Shown: positions 1-9,040 of the stretch, piece by piece | How positions within the stretch are numbered: the first letter of the stretch is position 1 | Layout of the letters: every line of letters starts with the position of its first letter | Source: Candidatus Latescibacterota bacterium | GTDB lineage: Bacteria; JAAXHH01; JABIQT01 | Assembly (NCBI GenBank): GCA_018667995.1 | Contig: JABIQT010001125.1 | Span: 1-13,100, forward strand | DNA: 13,100 nucleotides | Direction: 5' to 3' | The notes under the pieces: generated by a model | Database searches by the model: none | Seen by the model: the letters and a program-made list of their open reading frames with translations, nothing else | Told to the model about the DNA's origin: nothing | Made by a program: the position numbers and the translations under genes

Positions 1-114
1 CGCGAATTGGCGTGTGAGGAAATCCAGGACAGAATTCTGGCAGCTGTACGGGATTTTTCGCACGGAGCGGAGCAGTTCGACGATCAAACAGTTGTCGTAG
101 GACGAGCTATGTAG
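1..114 (+). CDS. C-terminal end of a SpoIIE/PP2C-type serine phosphatase (partial)
   Basis: Frame 1 is open from the window edge to a TAG at 112-114, giving 37 residues that end in FDDQTVVVGRAM. An F-D-D-x-T-hydrophobic-hydrophobic-hydrophobic motif very near the C-terminus is the usual ending of SpoIIE/RsbU-type PP2C phosphatases, where the paired aspartates help bind the metal ions. The preceding helix (EEIQDRILAAVRDFSHGAEQ) also fits, since this family typically has an I-x-x-x-V helix followed by a short Q/D-rich loop. Such enzymes dephosphorylate anti-sigma-factor antagonists or similar regulators. The sensor or receiver domain that would say which signal it reads lies outside the window. 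The family call rests on a short tail and so is moderate. The next gene on the same strand starts 144 bp downstream. Confidence 0.6.
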   Translation, partial: RELACEEIQDRILAAVRDFSHGAEQFDDQTVVVGRAM

Positions 115-257
115 GGCATCCCGGGCGGGCATTAATCTGAAGCCTGATCGCGAGAGGTGAATGGGGGACGGCGAATGGAACCGGATGGATACCACAGCCG
201 TCTTACAAACAGTGGTGCCCACATTTACCCAGAACCTGTCCAGAAAGCGAGAACCCG

Positions 258-731
258 ATGACGAATGCCAGATTTTGCGCGTCAAGACGTCCCGGATTTG
301 CTATGATGATTATGGTAAGCCTGCTCATAGCATCAGGCTGTGCCCCGCCACATATGAATGCGTCGAGAGACCTGGTCTCGGTCACCGTCCTCCCGGCCAA
401 ATCCCCCGTCTGGACCTATACAATTACAACCCAGAATGCGGAAAATTTGCTGGAAGTCTCGTTCGTCTCAGATTCTGACCTGAGCGACGTGGATGTAATC
501 TCCATCCCCGCAGAAATCGAACTGAAGAGTATCCATGAAGGCAACACCATCAAGGTGGCACTCCGAGGTCACAGGTTCAACGGGCGGGGATTCAATCAGA
601 ACCAGTTTCGAAGCATGAGACTGATGCTGCGGAGCAATGACAAGAACCTTCAGAACGGGGATATCAAGGTCCAGGTCACGGATTTTCGCGGCAATGTCAC
701 TACCGTCGAGAAGATATCGGGACCGGTGTGA
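258..731 (+). CDS. Predicted lipoprotein of unknown function
   Basis: This 157-residue protein has a basic N-region (RRPGF, residues 10-14), a hydrophobic core (MMIMVSLLIA, 16-25) and a lipobox-like SGC with Cys28, followed by APP. That is the layout of a type II signal peptide, which predicts a lipid-anchored protein after processing. Residue -3 is Ala instead of the usual Leu, so the lipobox is acceptable but not ideal. The mature part (about 130 residues) has alternating hydrophobic and polar residues suggesting beta-strands, and no family that I recognise. ATG 258 is the only plausible start: no in-frame ATG, GTG or TTG lies between it and the stop at 159, and a start at Met16 would remove the positive charges. 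The ribosome site is weak. A competing ORF from 161 in another frame has a better Shine-Dalgarno but an unprotein-like composition. The gene converges on pgk. Confidence 0.72.
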   Translation: MTNARFCASRRPGFAMMIMVSLLIASGCAPPHMNASRDLVSVTVLPAKSPVWTYTITTQNAENLLEVSFVSDSDLSDVDVISIPAEIELKSIHEGNTIKVALRGHRFNGRGFNQNQFRSMRLMLRSNDKNLQNGDIKVQVTDFRGNVTTVEKISGPV

Positions 732-797
732 GGTCCTGAGGAAAGCATAACGCTCCCCTTGTCGGTACCGGGAACCAAAGTCAACAGATCGGACGCT

Positions 798-1988
798 TTA
801 CGCCTTTGAAGTCAGCGCAGCGACTCCCGGTAGCACCGCGCCTTCTAATAATCCCAGGGAGGCGCCGCCACCGGTCGAAACATGGCTCATCCGTTCTTCC
901 ACCTCGAATACGTTTACGGCCGCTGCGGTATCCCCTCCTCCGATGATGGATACCGTTCCGGCATCGGTGGCGTCCGCAATAGCCGTGGCAATCTGCTTGG
1001 TGCCCTGCGCAAATTCAGGAATCTCGAATACGCCCATGGGACCGTTCCAAAGCACTGTCCCAGCCATCGCTACCGCCATGGTAAATCGCATCCTACTCTC
1101 CGGACCGATGTCCAGACCTAGCCAACCCGCTGGAATCTCGTTGGCGATGTCGGTTGGGACACCTGCCGCCAGCTGCTCTGCGATCACGTGATCCGACGGC
1201 AACAATAGGTCCCCTTCCCCGCTCCGATCCGACGCAAGGACTTCCGTCACGAAATCCAGACTAGCCTCATCGACAAGTGATCCACCAACAGGCACACCTT
1301 GGCTCTTGAGAAATGTGTATGCCATACCACCACCTATTATGACGGAGTCGGCGATCGCCAAAGCACGACGTGTCACGCCAATTTTATCCGATACTTTCGA
1401 GCCTCCGAGAATAACAACAAGGGGTCGGACGGGATTCTCAATGGCACGTGAGAGATAGGTCAGTTCACGTGCCATTAATAGACCTGCGACGCTCATTTCC
1501 ATGTGATGAGCTACACCCTCAGTGGAAGCATGCGCCCTGTGAGCGGTGCCGAAAGCGTCATTGACGAATATGTCTCCGGATGCCGCTAGCGCGCGGGCAA
1601 AGTCGGGGTCGTTCTTCACTTCCTTCTCATGAAACCGCACATTCTCCAGCATCAGGCAGTCGCCGTTTTCCATAGATTGGACCTTCCTACGGACTGCATC
1701 GCCAATACACTCAGGAACCGTTTCTACCTGTTGGTCGAGCAGTTTGGCCAAACGCGCCGCGACAGGTTTGAGGCGCAACGACTCGGTTACCCCTGTAGGT
1801 CTACCGAGGTGACTCATGAGAACCAGACGTCCCCCTCCGTCGAGCACGTGCCGCACTGTCGGTAGCGAGGCTCGAATTCTGGTATCGTCGGTAATGGCCC
1901 CATCGCTGTCCAGAGGCACGTTGTAGTCGACGCGCATTAGCACACGTTTTCCACGAACGTCTATATCGTTCAAGGTCATGGTCTGCAT
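798..1988 (-). CDS. pgk: Phosphoglycerate kinase
   Basis: The enzyme transfers the acyl phosphate of 1,3-bisphosphoglycerate to ADP, giving 3-phosphoglycerate and ATP; it is cytosolic and reversible, and acts in glycolysis and gluconeogenesis. The 396 residues match the usual bacterial length. Visible signatures in order: KRVLMRVDYNVPL (14-26), SHLGRPTG (59-66, substrate-binding basic patch), LENVRFHEKE (114-123), FVNDAFGTAHRAHAS (141-155), GGSKVSDK (195-202), LWNGPMGVFE (313-322), GGGDTAAAV (350-358) and the C-terminal STGGGASLGLLEG (371-383), so substrate and nucleotide sites look intact. The open frame runs upstream to 2192, but I place the start at ATG 1988. AGAGGA sits 5 nt before it, family similarity begins a few residues later, and the longer form would overlap the upstream gene. 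Met at 1979 is a second option. It is the last gene of a three-gene minus-strand unit, 58 bp after the E1-alpha gene. Confidence 0.96.
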   Translation of the reverse strand: MQTMTLNDIDVRGKRVLMRVDYNVPLDSDGAITDDTRIRASLPTVRHVLDGGGRLVLMSHLGRPTGVTESLRLKPVAARLAKLLDQQVETVPECIGDAVRRKVQSMENGDCLMLENVRFHEKEVKNDPDFARALAASGDIFVNDAFGTAHRAHASTEGVAHHMEMSVAGLLMARELTYLSRAIENPVRPLVVILGGSKVSDKIGVTRRALAIADSVIIGGGMAYTFLKSQGVPVGGSLVDEASLDFVTEVLASDRSGEGDLLLPSDHVIAEQLAAGVPTDIANEIPAGWLGLDIGPESRMRFTMAVAMAGTVLWNGPMGVFEIPEFAQGTKQIATAIADATDAGTVSIIGGGDTAAAVNVFEVEERMSHVSTGGGASLGLLEGAVLPGVAALTSKA

Positions 1989-1991
1989 ATT

Positions 1992-2000
1992 GTTCCTCTT
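1992..2000 (-). promoter_or_regulatory. Ribosome binding site of pgk
   Basis: Read on the minus strand this is AAGAGGAAC; its AGAGGA core ends 5 nt before the ATG at 1988. It decides the start in favour of the 396-residue protein over the 464-residue open frame. Confidence 0.7.
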
Positions 2001-2046
2001 AGAATTGCGTGATTGCTGCGAATTTATCCTTGTCAGTAGGTCCTGG

Positions 2047-3042
2047 CTAGTTTGAGTAGACATCCTTACAAGTGTCCTCGACCCGAGGCCAGGGGCTGCT
2101 CTCGGCAAAGGAAACGGCGGATTGTATTTCTTGTTCGATCCGTTGATCGATCTCTTTTTCAATCTCGTCCGTAAGAATACCACATTCGGCAAGTCTTCGA
2201 CGGAAAGCAGCTATCGGATCCCTCTGCCGCCAAGACTCCAACAAATCTCTGGGAACGTACGAAGCGTCATCGTTCTCCGAATGGCCCCGCACCCGCATGG
2301 TTCTGGCTTCGATGAGCGAAGGCCCGCCTCCGGTGCGGGCGAATTCAATAGCTTCACAGGTCGTCGCATGTACCGCAAGAACGTCATTGCCATCGACCTG
2401 TACCCCTCTGATCCCGTAACCTACGGCCCGGTCCACCAAGCGCTTACATGCATACTGATGAGAAACAGGAGTGGAGTACGCGAACTGGTTGTTCTCGATC
2501 ACAAGGATCAAGGGTAGCTTACGCACCGCAGCGAAATTCAGCCCCTCGTGAAAGTCACCGATGCTGGTACCTCCATCGCCTATGTACGTCAATGTTACAT
2601 ATTTCGAACCTGTGATACGACTGGCAAGAGCAACGCCGGCTGCCACTGGAATAAGTGCTCCAATGTGACTGACGAAGCCTATCATTCGATCCCTCATGCT
2701 ACCCAAATGGTGATTGCCGTCTTTCCCACGACTTGGCCCGGCAGCTCGCCCCATGTACTGTGCATAAACCACTGCTGGCGTCATTCCCCGGACGAATCGC
2801 GCCGCCATATCCCGATGCATGGGAGCAATTACGTCATCGGCCGCCAACGCCCAGGATGTACCCACGGCGACGGCCTCGTGGCCAATTCCTGTGTAGAGAG
2901 GCCCAACAAGCCGTCCCTGCCTGTAGAGGGCAATAGCACGCAGCTCAAACTCCCGAGACAGCAACATATAATAATACATGTCCAAGCAGTCCTGGTGCGG
3001 AATTCGAGAGGTAGGAGAACATGCGTCAATCGGTCGATTCAT
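2047..3042 (-). CDS. E1-alpha subunit of a thiamine-diphosphate 2-oxoacid dehydrogenase
   Basis: This 331-residue protein belongs to the PdhA/BkdA1/AcoA family, whose alpha-2 beta-2 heterotetramers decarboxylate a 2-oxoacid (pyruvate, branched-chain 2-oxoacids or acetoin) and pass the acyl group to a lipoyl E2. The ThDP motif is clear: GDG at 155-157, then 26 residues, then NN at 184-185. Also visible are TGIGHEAVAVG (51-61), DVIAPMHRDMAARFVRGM (70-87), GKDGNHHLGS (106-115) and the active-site loop RVRGHSENDDASYVP (250-264). Sequence alone does not fix the substrate; the RGHS-x-x-DD-x-x-YVP loop and short length lean towards the branched-chain/acetoin/alternative pyruvate group. The start ATG overlaps the lysR stop by 4 bp (ATGA) and has no clear ribosome site, which suggests translational coupling. 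The usual E1-beta gene does not follow; pgk does. Confidence 0.88.
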   Translation of the reverse strand: MNRPIDACSPTSRIPHQDCLDMYYYMLLSREFELRAIALYRQGRLVGPLYTGIGHEAVAVGTSWALAADDVIAPMHRDMAARFVRGMTPAVVYAQYMGRAAGPSRGKDGNHHLGSMRDRMIGFVSHIGALIPVAAGVALASRITGSKYVTLTYIGDGGTSIGDFHEGLNFAAVRKLPLILVIENNQFAYSTPVSHQYACKRLVDRAVGYGIRGVQVDGNDVLAVHATTCEAIEFARTGGGPSLIEARTMRVRGHSENDDASYVPRDLLESWRQRDPIAAFRRRLAECGILTDEIEKEIDQRIEQEIQSAVSFAESSPWPRVEDTCKDVYSN

Positions 3043-3950
3043 TTGCCGGGAGGCGGGATCTGCAGTGTGGGGATCATTTGAGAGAATAGATCAATCATGC
3101 GCTGAATCGGCACGGGTAGATAGCTGGTCTTCAGAATGACCAAACCTAGTTCGCGGTAGAGAGGGGACTGCGAAATCCGAAGATAGCGTAGGGTGCCGGA
3201 CTGTACCTCGCGTACGATTGACTGATAGGGGATAATGGTGACTCCGAGACCTATTTCGACCAGAGGCTTGATGATCTCGACGTTCTCCATCTCCATGATA
3301 ATTTGCGGACGCATATCGCGCTCTTCGAAAAAATGGTCTATGATCTTTCGTGTGTTGGATCCACGTTCAAAGAGAATTAAGGGCGTTGAGGCGAGCTCCT
3401 CAATAGAGACCTCTTCCCGGTCACAAAGTTGGTGATTGGGCCCCGTTACAACGACCATCTCCTCTTTGAAGACAGATGTGACCGTTAAATCTTGTGACTC
3501 CACCGGTAAAGTCAGGAAACCTACATCTATCTCATTGTTCCGAATTTTCGAGATCATCGGCTCGCTATTACCGGTTGTGACCGTGAGAGCTATATTTGGA
3601 AACTTGGTCTTATACTCCTTCAGTATCTGCGGAAGTAGAAAGGAACATACGGACATCCCTCCCCCAACGCGGAGGGTACCTTTTCCTACTTTCTCATTCT
3701 GCGCGACCTCTAGAATGGCCTCCTCGATATCCCTGAAAATACGGTAGCAGTGCTTGAGCAGTGTTTTGCCCGCTTCCGTGAGGAATACCCGTCTATTCGA
3801 CCTCATTAGAACCTGGACACCAAGTTCTTCTTCGAGAAGGCTGATTTGCCTGCTAATAGCCGACTGGGAGACATGCAGACGCTGCCCCGCTTTAGTAAAA
3901 CTGCCGGCTTCTACGATGGCCTGAAACATTTCCAGTTGACGAAGGTCCAT
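3039..3950 (-). CDS. LysR-family transcriptional regulator
   Basis: This 303-residue protein starting at ATG 3950 has the LysR layout. The N-terminal winged helix-turn-helix (residues 1-60) reads MDLRQLEMFQAIVEAGSFTKAG, then QRLHVSQSAISRQISLLEEE, then FLTEAGK. A linker helix follows (about 62-90), then a two-lobed effector domain (about 92-300) starting GTLRVGGG and containing VGFLTLPV and EIGLGVTIIPY. Such proteins bind DNA as tetramers and respond to a small metabolite. The open frame extends to 4031, but the extra 27 residues are unlike LysR proteins, which normally begin at MDLRQL. A weak GGA lies before ATG 3950. It is first in a unit with E1-alpha (4-bp overlap) and pgk, and divergent from gltB. 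It may regulate itself, the dehydrogenase subunit or gltBD; the effector is unknown. The resemblance to CbbR/CysB-like regulators is family-wide only. Confidence 0.92.
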   Translation of the reverse strand: MDLRQLEMFQAIVEAGSFTKAGQRLHVSQSAISRQISLLEEELGVQVLMRSNRRVFLTEAGKTLLKHCYRIFRDIEEAILEVAQNEKVGKGTLRVGGGMSVCSFLLPQILKEYKTKFPNIALTVTTGNSEPMISKIRNNEIDVGFLTLPVESQDLTVTSVFKEEMVVVTGPNHQLCDREEVSIEELASTPLILFERGSNTRKIIDHFFEERDMRPQIIMEMENVEIIKPLVEIGLGVTIIPYQSIVREVQSGTLRYLRISQSPLYRELGLVILKTSYLPVPIQRMIDLFSQMIPTLQIPPPGK

Positions 3951-4002
3951 AATTTCCAATGGTGTGATACGTAGGGCTATCTTGGGTAAACAACCATCGG
4001 AC

Positions 4003-4018
4003 ACACAACATATTGTGT
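4003..4018. repeat. Inverted repeat upstream of lysR, candidate operator
   Basis: ACACAA (4003-4008), spacer CATA, TTGTGT (4013-4018): two perfect 6-bp arms centred about 60 bp upstream of the lysR start. LysR proteins usually bind T-N11-A dyads near their own promoter, so this is a reasonable autoregulatory site. A dyad of this size in AT-rich DNA can also arise by chance. Confidence 0.35.
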
Positions 4019-4092
4019 CAAATAGCAACATTGACGTATGAAAACGCCAAGTTTCATCTGTTAATTAGATGGCATACATAAGTTTATTTTAC

Positions 4093-4121
4093 TTTACACG
4101 ATATGCCTATGCATTTATACT
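4093..4121 (+). promoter_or_regulatory. Sigma-70-like promoter for gltBD
   Basis: The -35 box TTTACA (4093-4098) and -10 box TATACT (4116-4121) are separated by exactly 17 bp; each matches the consensus at five of six positions. Transcription would start near 4128 and give a leader of about 270 nt before ATG 4401. It is the best promoter seen in the window and faces the gltB gene. Confidence 0.65.
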
Positions 4122-4297
4122 TTTTGTTTTGATTTTCGTAAGCAAAGAGAGACAGGTCGGGAAGTCCTCATTTCATCTGCATCCTCCTGTATCAAAATAT
4201 CGGTGACATCAAGGAAATCAAGGGATTTGTACCTTCATTCCCTCGGCTCTATCACTATCGTGAGCGTACGGATTTCCTAAGAGCTCTCAGTAAATTC

Positions 4298-4313
4298 TCG
4301 TTTTTGAAAACGA
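4298..4313 (+). other. Small hairpin in the gltB leader
   Basis: TCGTTT (4298-4303), loop TTGA, AAACGA (4308-4313): a perfect 6-bp stem in the transcribed leader, just before the alternative ATG at 4317. There is no following T-run, so it does not look like an attenuator terminator. It may be incidental. Confidence 0.3.
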
Positions 4314-4387
4314 AGTATGGCCGGCGCATTCTGGTTGTCTGATGACGTCGGAAGGATGCTACATTCTGCGCGCCTTCCTCAGGCCAC

Positions 4388-4393
4388 AAGGGG
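4388..4393 (+). promoter_or_regulatory. Ribosome binding site of gltB
   Basis: AAGGGG lies 7 nt before ATG 4401. The alternative ATG at 4317 has no such site, so this decides the start. Confidence 0.65.
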
Positions 4394-4400
4394 TACTGTT

Positions 4401-7400
4401 ATGTCAAGACAAACCTATCAGGGACTGTACGACCCTCAGTTTGAGCACGACGCCTGCGGGGTTGGGGTCGTCGCTGACTTCAATGGTCGGAAATCGCACG
4501 AGATTATCCGAAATGCAATCCGGGTGCTGATCAACCTGGAACACCGCGGCGCCACTGGATGCGATCCAGAGACGGGAGACGGTGCGGGCATTCTGATTCA
4601 GATGCCCCATGATTTTTTCAAACGCCAGTGTTCATATGAGGGTATCTCGCTGCCAGAAGCCGGCGCTTACGGGGTCGGCATGGTTTTTCTGCCGCGCGAT
4701 CTTTCCCAGAGATCCCTATGCGAGCGAGCGGTGGAACGCACGGTTTGGGACGAGGAGCTTGTATTCCTGGGTTGGCGTGATGTGCCCGTTGACCATAGCC
4801 AGGTCGGACAGGTTGCCCATGATGTTTCCCCCGTGATACGACAGTTCTTTATCGGTCGAGGCGAGATGACGTCAGATTCCGGACAGTTTGAGAGAATGCT
4901 ATATGTAGTCCGGAAAGTAATTGAGCACACGCTCGATCAAGAGAACCTTGAAGATAGAGATGATTTTTACATCTCGAGCCTATCCAGTACTACTATTGTC
5001 TACAAAGGATTGCTGAAATCCGATCAAGTTGACGCATTCTATCGCGATCTTTCAGATGGTTCAATGGTAAGCGCTCTAGCCCTAGTACATTCCCGCTACA
5101 GCACAAACACACTTGGTTCCTGGCGGCTTGCCCATCCCTACCGCTTCCTCTGTCACAACGGTGAAATCAACACAGTTCGCGGCAACCAGAACTGGATGCG
5201 TGCTCGAGAAGCCATTCTAGCCTCCGAACTGTTTGGCGATGACATGGCAAAGTTGCTTCCTATCATCCGTGAAGGATCCAGTGACACTGCCTGTTTTGAC
5301 AATGTCCTCGAGATGCTTGTGGCTACGGGTCGATCCCTTCCTCATGCCATGATGATGATGATTCCCGAAGCATGGGAAAATCATGAGTCGATGCCACGGG
5401 AGAAGCGCGATTTCTACGAATACCACTCCTTCCTTATGGAGCCCTGGGACGGACCAGCCCTGATTGCTGCAAGTGATGGAACGCGCGTCTGTGTTACGCT
5501 GGATCGTAACGGGCTCCGTCCTTTCCGCTATATTGTCACTAAAGACAGTTTCGTCGTGGGGGCTTCGGAAGCAGGCGTTCTGGATGTACCATCCGATCAA
5601 ATTCTCTACAAGGGGCGCCTGCAGCCTGGCCGTCTGTTCATGATCGATACGGAAAAGGGCTGGATCACTGACGATGAGGCGGTCAAGCACCAGATCTGCA
5701 ATGCCAAGCCCTATGGCGAGTGGCTTTCACAGCATCGGATTACACTGAATGACTTACCTGAACCAACTGTGGTGCCTGGCGTTGACCTGGAGTCGCTGCA
5801 AGATCGGCAACGAGCCTTCGGTTACACCAGTGAGGAACTGAAAATCCTTATTGGCCCAATGGCCGCTACTGGCGCAGAACCGCTCGGTTCCATGGGCAAT
5901 GATACGCCGATTGCGGTACTGTCCAACAAGCCGCAGCTTCTGTTTCATTATTTCAAGCAGTTATTCGCCCAGGTTACCAATCCGCCGCTTGATGCCATTC
6001 GTGAGGAACTGGTAACTTCTCTTGAGAGTTGCATTGGTGCTGAATCAAATGTATCACAGGAGTCACCTGAACACTGCCGTCAACTTCGCCTGGAGTTTCC
6101 GGTGGTCTCGAATCAACAGCTGGCTAAGATCAAAGCCCTTGATCAACCTGGCCTGAAGGCAGTTACGCTGGAAACACTGTTCGCGCGTTCGGAGTCCACG
6201 GGTGCGCTGGAACGAGCCGTAGAGGCATTGTGTCAGAAGGCTACTCAAGCCATCAGGGACGAGAACGCAACCCTCCTGATTCTTTCTGACCGGGGTATCA
6301 GCGAACGAGAGATCCAGATCCCGAGCCTGCTCGCCACAGCTGCCGTGCACCACCACCTGATCCGTAAAGGCCTTCGTACCAGAGTCGGAATTGTGGTGGA
6401 ATCGGGAGAGCCACGGGAAGTGATGCACTGTTGCCTGTTGAGCGGCTATGGTGCCGGTGCGATCAATCCGTATTTGCTGCTCGAGACGGCGGAGTGGATG
6501 CGAATTGATGGACTTATCGATACACGACCCAGTTCCAGTGACGTGGAGCACAATGTCATAAAGGCGCTGGGCAAAGGCATCTTGAAGACCATGTCAAAGA
6601 TGGGCATCTCGACGATTCAGTCCTACAGGGGCGCCCAGATATTCGAGGCGATCGGAATTAAGCAGGATGTCATCGAGCGATACTTCACATGGACGCCCTC
6701 GCGAATAGAGGGAATAGGACTGAATGAGATTGAGCAAGAGTATCGCACACACCATCACCACGGATACCCTGAACGGCAGACAGCCGCCAACACGTCTCTC
6801 GATGAGGGTGGATACTACCAATGGCGCCGCGACGGGGAATACCACCTCTTCAATCCCGATACCATAGCGCTATTGCAGGTTGCGACGCGAACAGATGATT
6901 ACGCCAAATTCCGCGAATACACCGCATTGATAGACGATCAGCAGACACAACTTGGCACGCTACGGGGCTTGCTGGGATTTAAGCAAGTAAATGATCCGAT
7001 ACCCATCGACCAGGTCGAACCGGCATCGGAGATTGTCAAACGCTTTGCCACCGGCGCAATGTCGTACGGATCCATCAGCCGCGAAGTGCACGAAACACTG
7101 GCTATCGCCATGAACCGCATTGGCGGAAAGAGTAATTCTGGTGAAGGTGGCGAGGACCCAGATCGCTACTATAGAGACGAGAACGGAGACTGGCGCAACA
7201 GTGCTATAAAGCAGGTCGCCTCTGGCCGGTTTGGCGTAACCAGTAATTATCTGGTAAATGCCACCGATCTTCAGATAAAAATGGCCCAGGGCGCCAAGCC
7301 CGGAGAGGGAGGCCAGTTGCCCGGGCATAAGGTATTCGAGCACATCGCTAAGGTGCGAAAATCAACACCTGGCGTGGGACTCATATCACCGCCGCCCCAT

Positions 7401-8984
7401 CACGATATTTACTCTATTGAAGATCTTGCACAACTGATTCATGACCTGAAGAATGCCAATAACCAGGCGAGGATCCACGTCAAACTGGTAGCCGAAGTGG
7501 GCGTCGGCACTGTAGCAGCTGGTGTTTCAAAGGGCAAGGCAGATGTGGTGCTCATCAGCGGTTACGACGGCGGTACCGGTGCATCACCGGAATCGTCAAT
7601 GAAGCATGCGGGTGTACCATGGGAACTGGGCCTGGCTGAGACACAGCATGTCCTGGTACAGAATGATCTTCGGGGCCGAATCATTGTTCAAACGGACGGG
7701 CAGCTGAAAACGGGTCGGGATGTCGCCATAGCTTGTATGCTTGGAGCGGAGGAATTTGGATTTGCCACGGCGGCATTGGTGGTGAGCGGGTGCATCATGC
7801 TCCGCAAATGCCATCTCAACACATGCTCTGTGGGCGTGGCGACGCAGGACGAGGAACTTCGTGCACGCTTCTCAGGCAAGCCGGAATATGTGGTCAACTT
7901 CATGTTCTACATGGCCGAGCATCTCCGCGAGATTATGGCACAGATGGGATTCCGAACGATCAACGATATGGTTGGGCGTGTCGACTGCCTGGATACGGAA
8001 ATCGCAGTGGACCACTGGAAAGCTAGAGGACTTGATTTCACCAAATTGCTGGCCACGATTGACGCACCTGAGACGGTGGCACGATACTGCCAGGAGACAC
8101 AGGATCATCGACTGGAAGAAGCATTGGACACGAGACTGATCGAAATGTGTGCGGAGGCATTGGACCACAAGAAACAGGTGGCTATTCGGCACTCGATACA
8201 TAATATCAACCGCACCACCGGCACGATGCTTAGTGCGGAGGTATCCCGCAGATATGGGGAAGAAGGACTGCCCGACGACACAATACAGCTGACCCTACAT
8301 GGTTCTGCAGGGCAGAGCCTGGGCGCGTTTCTGGCAAGAGGGATTTCAATTTCGCTCGAAGGGGATGCGAACGATTATTGTGGCAAGGGCCTCTCAGGGG
8401 GACGTCTGGCGATCAGACCACCAAAGGACGCTGACTACAAGGCCGAGGACAATATCATTATCGGAAACGTCGCGCTCTACGGCGCGACGGACGGAAGAGC
8501 TTTTTTTAGCGGCAGGGGCGGTGAACGGTTTGCGGTACGTAACAGTGGCGCTCACACGGTGGTAGAAGGCCTCGGCGACCATGGCTGCGAGTACATGACA
8601 CGCGGAGTCGTCGTTGTACTAGGCTCTGTGGGCCGCAACTTCGCGGCAGGAATGAGCGGAGGCGTTGCCTATGTGCTTGACGAAGGAAAAGTCTTCGAGC
8701 AGCTCTGCAATCAGGAGATGGTCGATATAGAATCAGTGACGGACGAAGCAGACATCCGAGAGCTTCGAAACCTGATCGAAGAACATGTTAAATACACAGG
8801 TAGTGAGCGAGCACAGGACCTTCTGAAAAACTGGGCGACTACACTAAAGAAATTCGTTAAAGTCATGCCGCGAGACTATAGAAGAGCACTGGAAATGATG
8901 GCTGATGAGCAGTCAGAGACGCAAGGTACCAATGGCGCTGGCGGACACAGCAGTAATGAAACGGCGCAAATTCCGAGTGTATAG
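4401..8984 (+). CDS. gltB: Glutamate synthase (NADPH) large (alpha) subunit
   Basis: With GltD the enzyme makes two glutamates from glutamine, 2-oxoglutarate and NADPH. From ATG 4401 the protein has 1527 residues, the usual GltB size. Domains in order: class II (Ntn) glutaminase with catalytic Cys19 in HDACGVG (exposed after removal of an 18-residue propeptide), with HSRYSTNT and [11 protein letters not shown] near residues 230-260; a central linking domain; an FMN-binding TIM-barrel synthase domain from about residue 870 ([38 protein letters not shown]); the 3Fe-4S motif Cys1131-x5-Cys1137-x4-Cys1142; and the C-terminal GXGXG beta-helix (from about 1300). It ends in a polar Gly/Ser/Asn-rich tail. 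The open frame extends to 4317, but those 28 extra residues are unlike GltB. gltD follows after 56 bp, probably in one transcript. Confidence 0.97.
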   Translation: MSRQTYQGLYDPQFEHDACGVGVVADFNGRKSHEIIRNAIRVLINLEHRGATGCDPETGDGAGILIQMPHDFFKRQCSYEGISLPEAGAYGVGMVFLPRDLSQRSLCERAVERTVWDEELVFLGWRDVPVDHSQVGQVAHDVSPVIRQFFIGRGEMTSDSGQFERMLYVVRKVIEHTLDQENLEDRDDFYISSLSSTTIVYKGLLKSDQVDAFYRDLSDGSMVSALALVHSRYSTNTLGSWRLAHPYRFLCHNGEINTVRGNQNWMRAREAILASELFGDDMAKLLPIIREGSSDTACFDNVLEMLVATGRSLPHAMMMMIPEAWENHESMPREKRDFYEYHSFLMEPWDGPALIAASDGTRVCVTLDRNGLRPFRYIVTKDSFVVGASEAGVLDVPSDQILYKGRLQPGRLFMIDTEKGWITDDEAVKHQICNAKPYGEWLSQHRITLNDLPEPTVVPGVDLESLQDRQRAFGYTSEELKILIGPMAATGAEPLGSMGNDTPIAVLSNKPQLLFHYFKQLFAQVTNPPLDAIREELVTSLESCIGAESNVSQESPEHCRQLRLEFPVVSNQQLAKIKALDQPGLKAVTLETLFARSESTGALERAVEALCQKATQAIRDENATLLILSDRGISEREIQIPSLLATAAVHHHLIRKGLRTRVGIVVESGEPREVMHCCLLSGYGAGAINPYLLLETAEWMRIDGLIDTRPSSSDVEHNVIKALGKGILKTMSKMGISTIQSYRGAQIFEAIGIKQDVIERYFTWTPSRIEGIGLNEIEQEYRTHHHHGYPERQTAANTSLDEGGYYQWRRDGEYHLFNPDTIALLQVATRTDDYAKFREYTALIDDQQTQLGTLRGLLGFKQVNDPIPIDQVEPASEIVKRFATGAMSYGSISREVHETLAIAMNRIGGKSNSGEGGEDPDRYYRDENGDWRNSAIKQVASGRFGVTSNYLVNATDLQIKMAQGAKPGEGGQLPGHKVFEHIAKVRKSTPGVGLISPPPHHDIYSIEDLAQLIHDLKNANNQARIHVKLVAEVGVGTVAAGVSKGKADVVLISGYDGGTGASPESSMKHAGVPWELGLAETQHVLVQNDLRGRIIVQTDGQLKTGRDVAIACMLGAEEFGFATAALVVSGCIMLRKCHLNTCSVGVATQDEELRARFSGKPEYVVNFMFYMAEHLREIMAQMGFRTINDMVGRVDCLDTEIAVDHWKARGLDFTKLLATIDAPETVARYCQETQDHRLEEALDTRLIEMCAEALDHKKQVAIRHSIHNINRTTGTMLSAEVSRRYGEEGLPDDTIQLTLHGSAGQSLGAFLARGISISLEGDANDYCGKGLSGGRLAIRPPKDADYKAEDNIIIGNVALYGATDGRAFFSGRGGERFAVRNSGAHTVVEGLGDHGCEYMTRGVVVVLGSVGRNFAAGMSGGVAYVLDEGKVFEQLCNQEMVDIESVTDEADIRELRNLIEEHVKYTGSERAQDLLKNWATTLKKFVKVMPRDYRRALEMMADEQSETQGTNGAGGHSSNETAQIPSV

Positions 8985-9040
8985 AACCAACAGGATTGGC
9001 GCAGAGAACCGATAGTCGGAACAAAGGATGTAGCTGAGAT

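Larger units (their letters stand above)
3951..4400. other. Divergent control region between lysR and gltB
   Basis: This 450-bp stretch holds no convincing gene. It is AT-rich around 4030-4130. It contains an inverted repeat close to lysR, a strong-looking promoter towards gltB, a GGCATA/TATGCC pair (4071-4076 and 4102-4107, separated by 25 bp and overlapping the start of the promoter), a small hairpin at 4298-4313 and the gltB ribosome site. Both start choices (3950 for lysR, 4401 for gltB) enlarge it; the longer open frames would shrink it to 285 bp. I saw no clear promoter for the minus strand and no riboswitch that I recognise. Confidence 0.7.

Noticed and set aside
161-478. A 105-codon plus-strand ORF with a good Shine-Dalgarno (AGAGGTG) just before its start
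   Set aside because: It overlaps the lipoprotein gene in another frame, its composition is not protein-like (scattered Pro, Arg, Cys and Tyr with no hydrophobic pattern), and the lipoprotein frame has a coherent signal peptide.
732-797. Bidirectional terminator between the convergent lipoprotein and pgk genes
   Set aside because: Only short palindromes (CGGTACCG, TCCTGAGGA) are present, without stem length or T-runs.
1989-2192. N-terminal 68-residue extension of phosphoglycerate kinase
   Set aside because: It would overlap the end of the E1-alpha gene, the family similarity begins near residue 4 of the shorter form, and a clear ribosome site precedes ATG 1988.
3951-4031. 27-residue N-terminal extension of the LysR regulator
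   Set aside because: LysR proteins start at the helix-turn-helix (MDLRQL); the extra residues are unlike the family and would cover the inverted repeat.
4022-4070. Minus-strand promoter for lysR (TTGGCG with TGCTAT at 17 bp)
   Set aside because: The -10 match is poor, and other equally weak combinations exist in this AT-rich DNA.
4317-4400. 28-residue N-terminal extension of GltB
   Set aside because: It has no ribosome site and is unlike GltB propeptides; ATG 4401 has AAGGGG at good spacing and places the catalytic Cys at residue 19.
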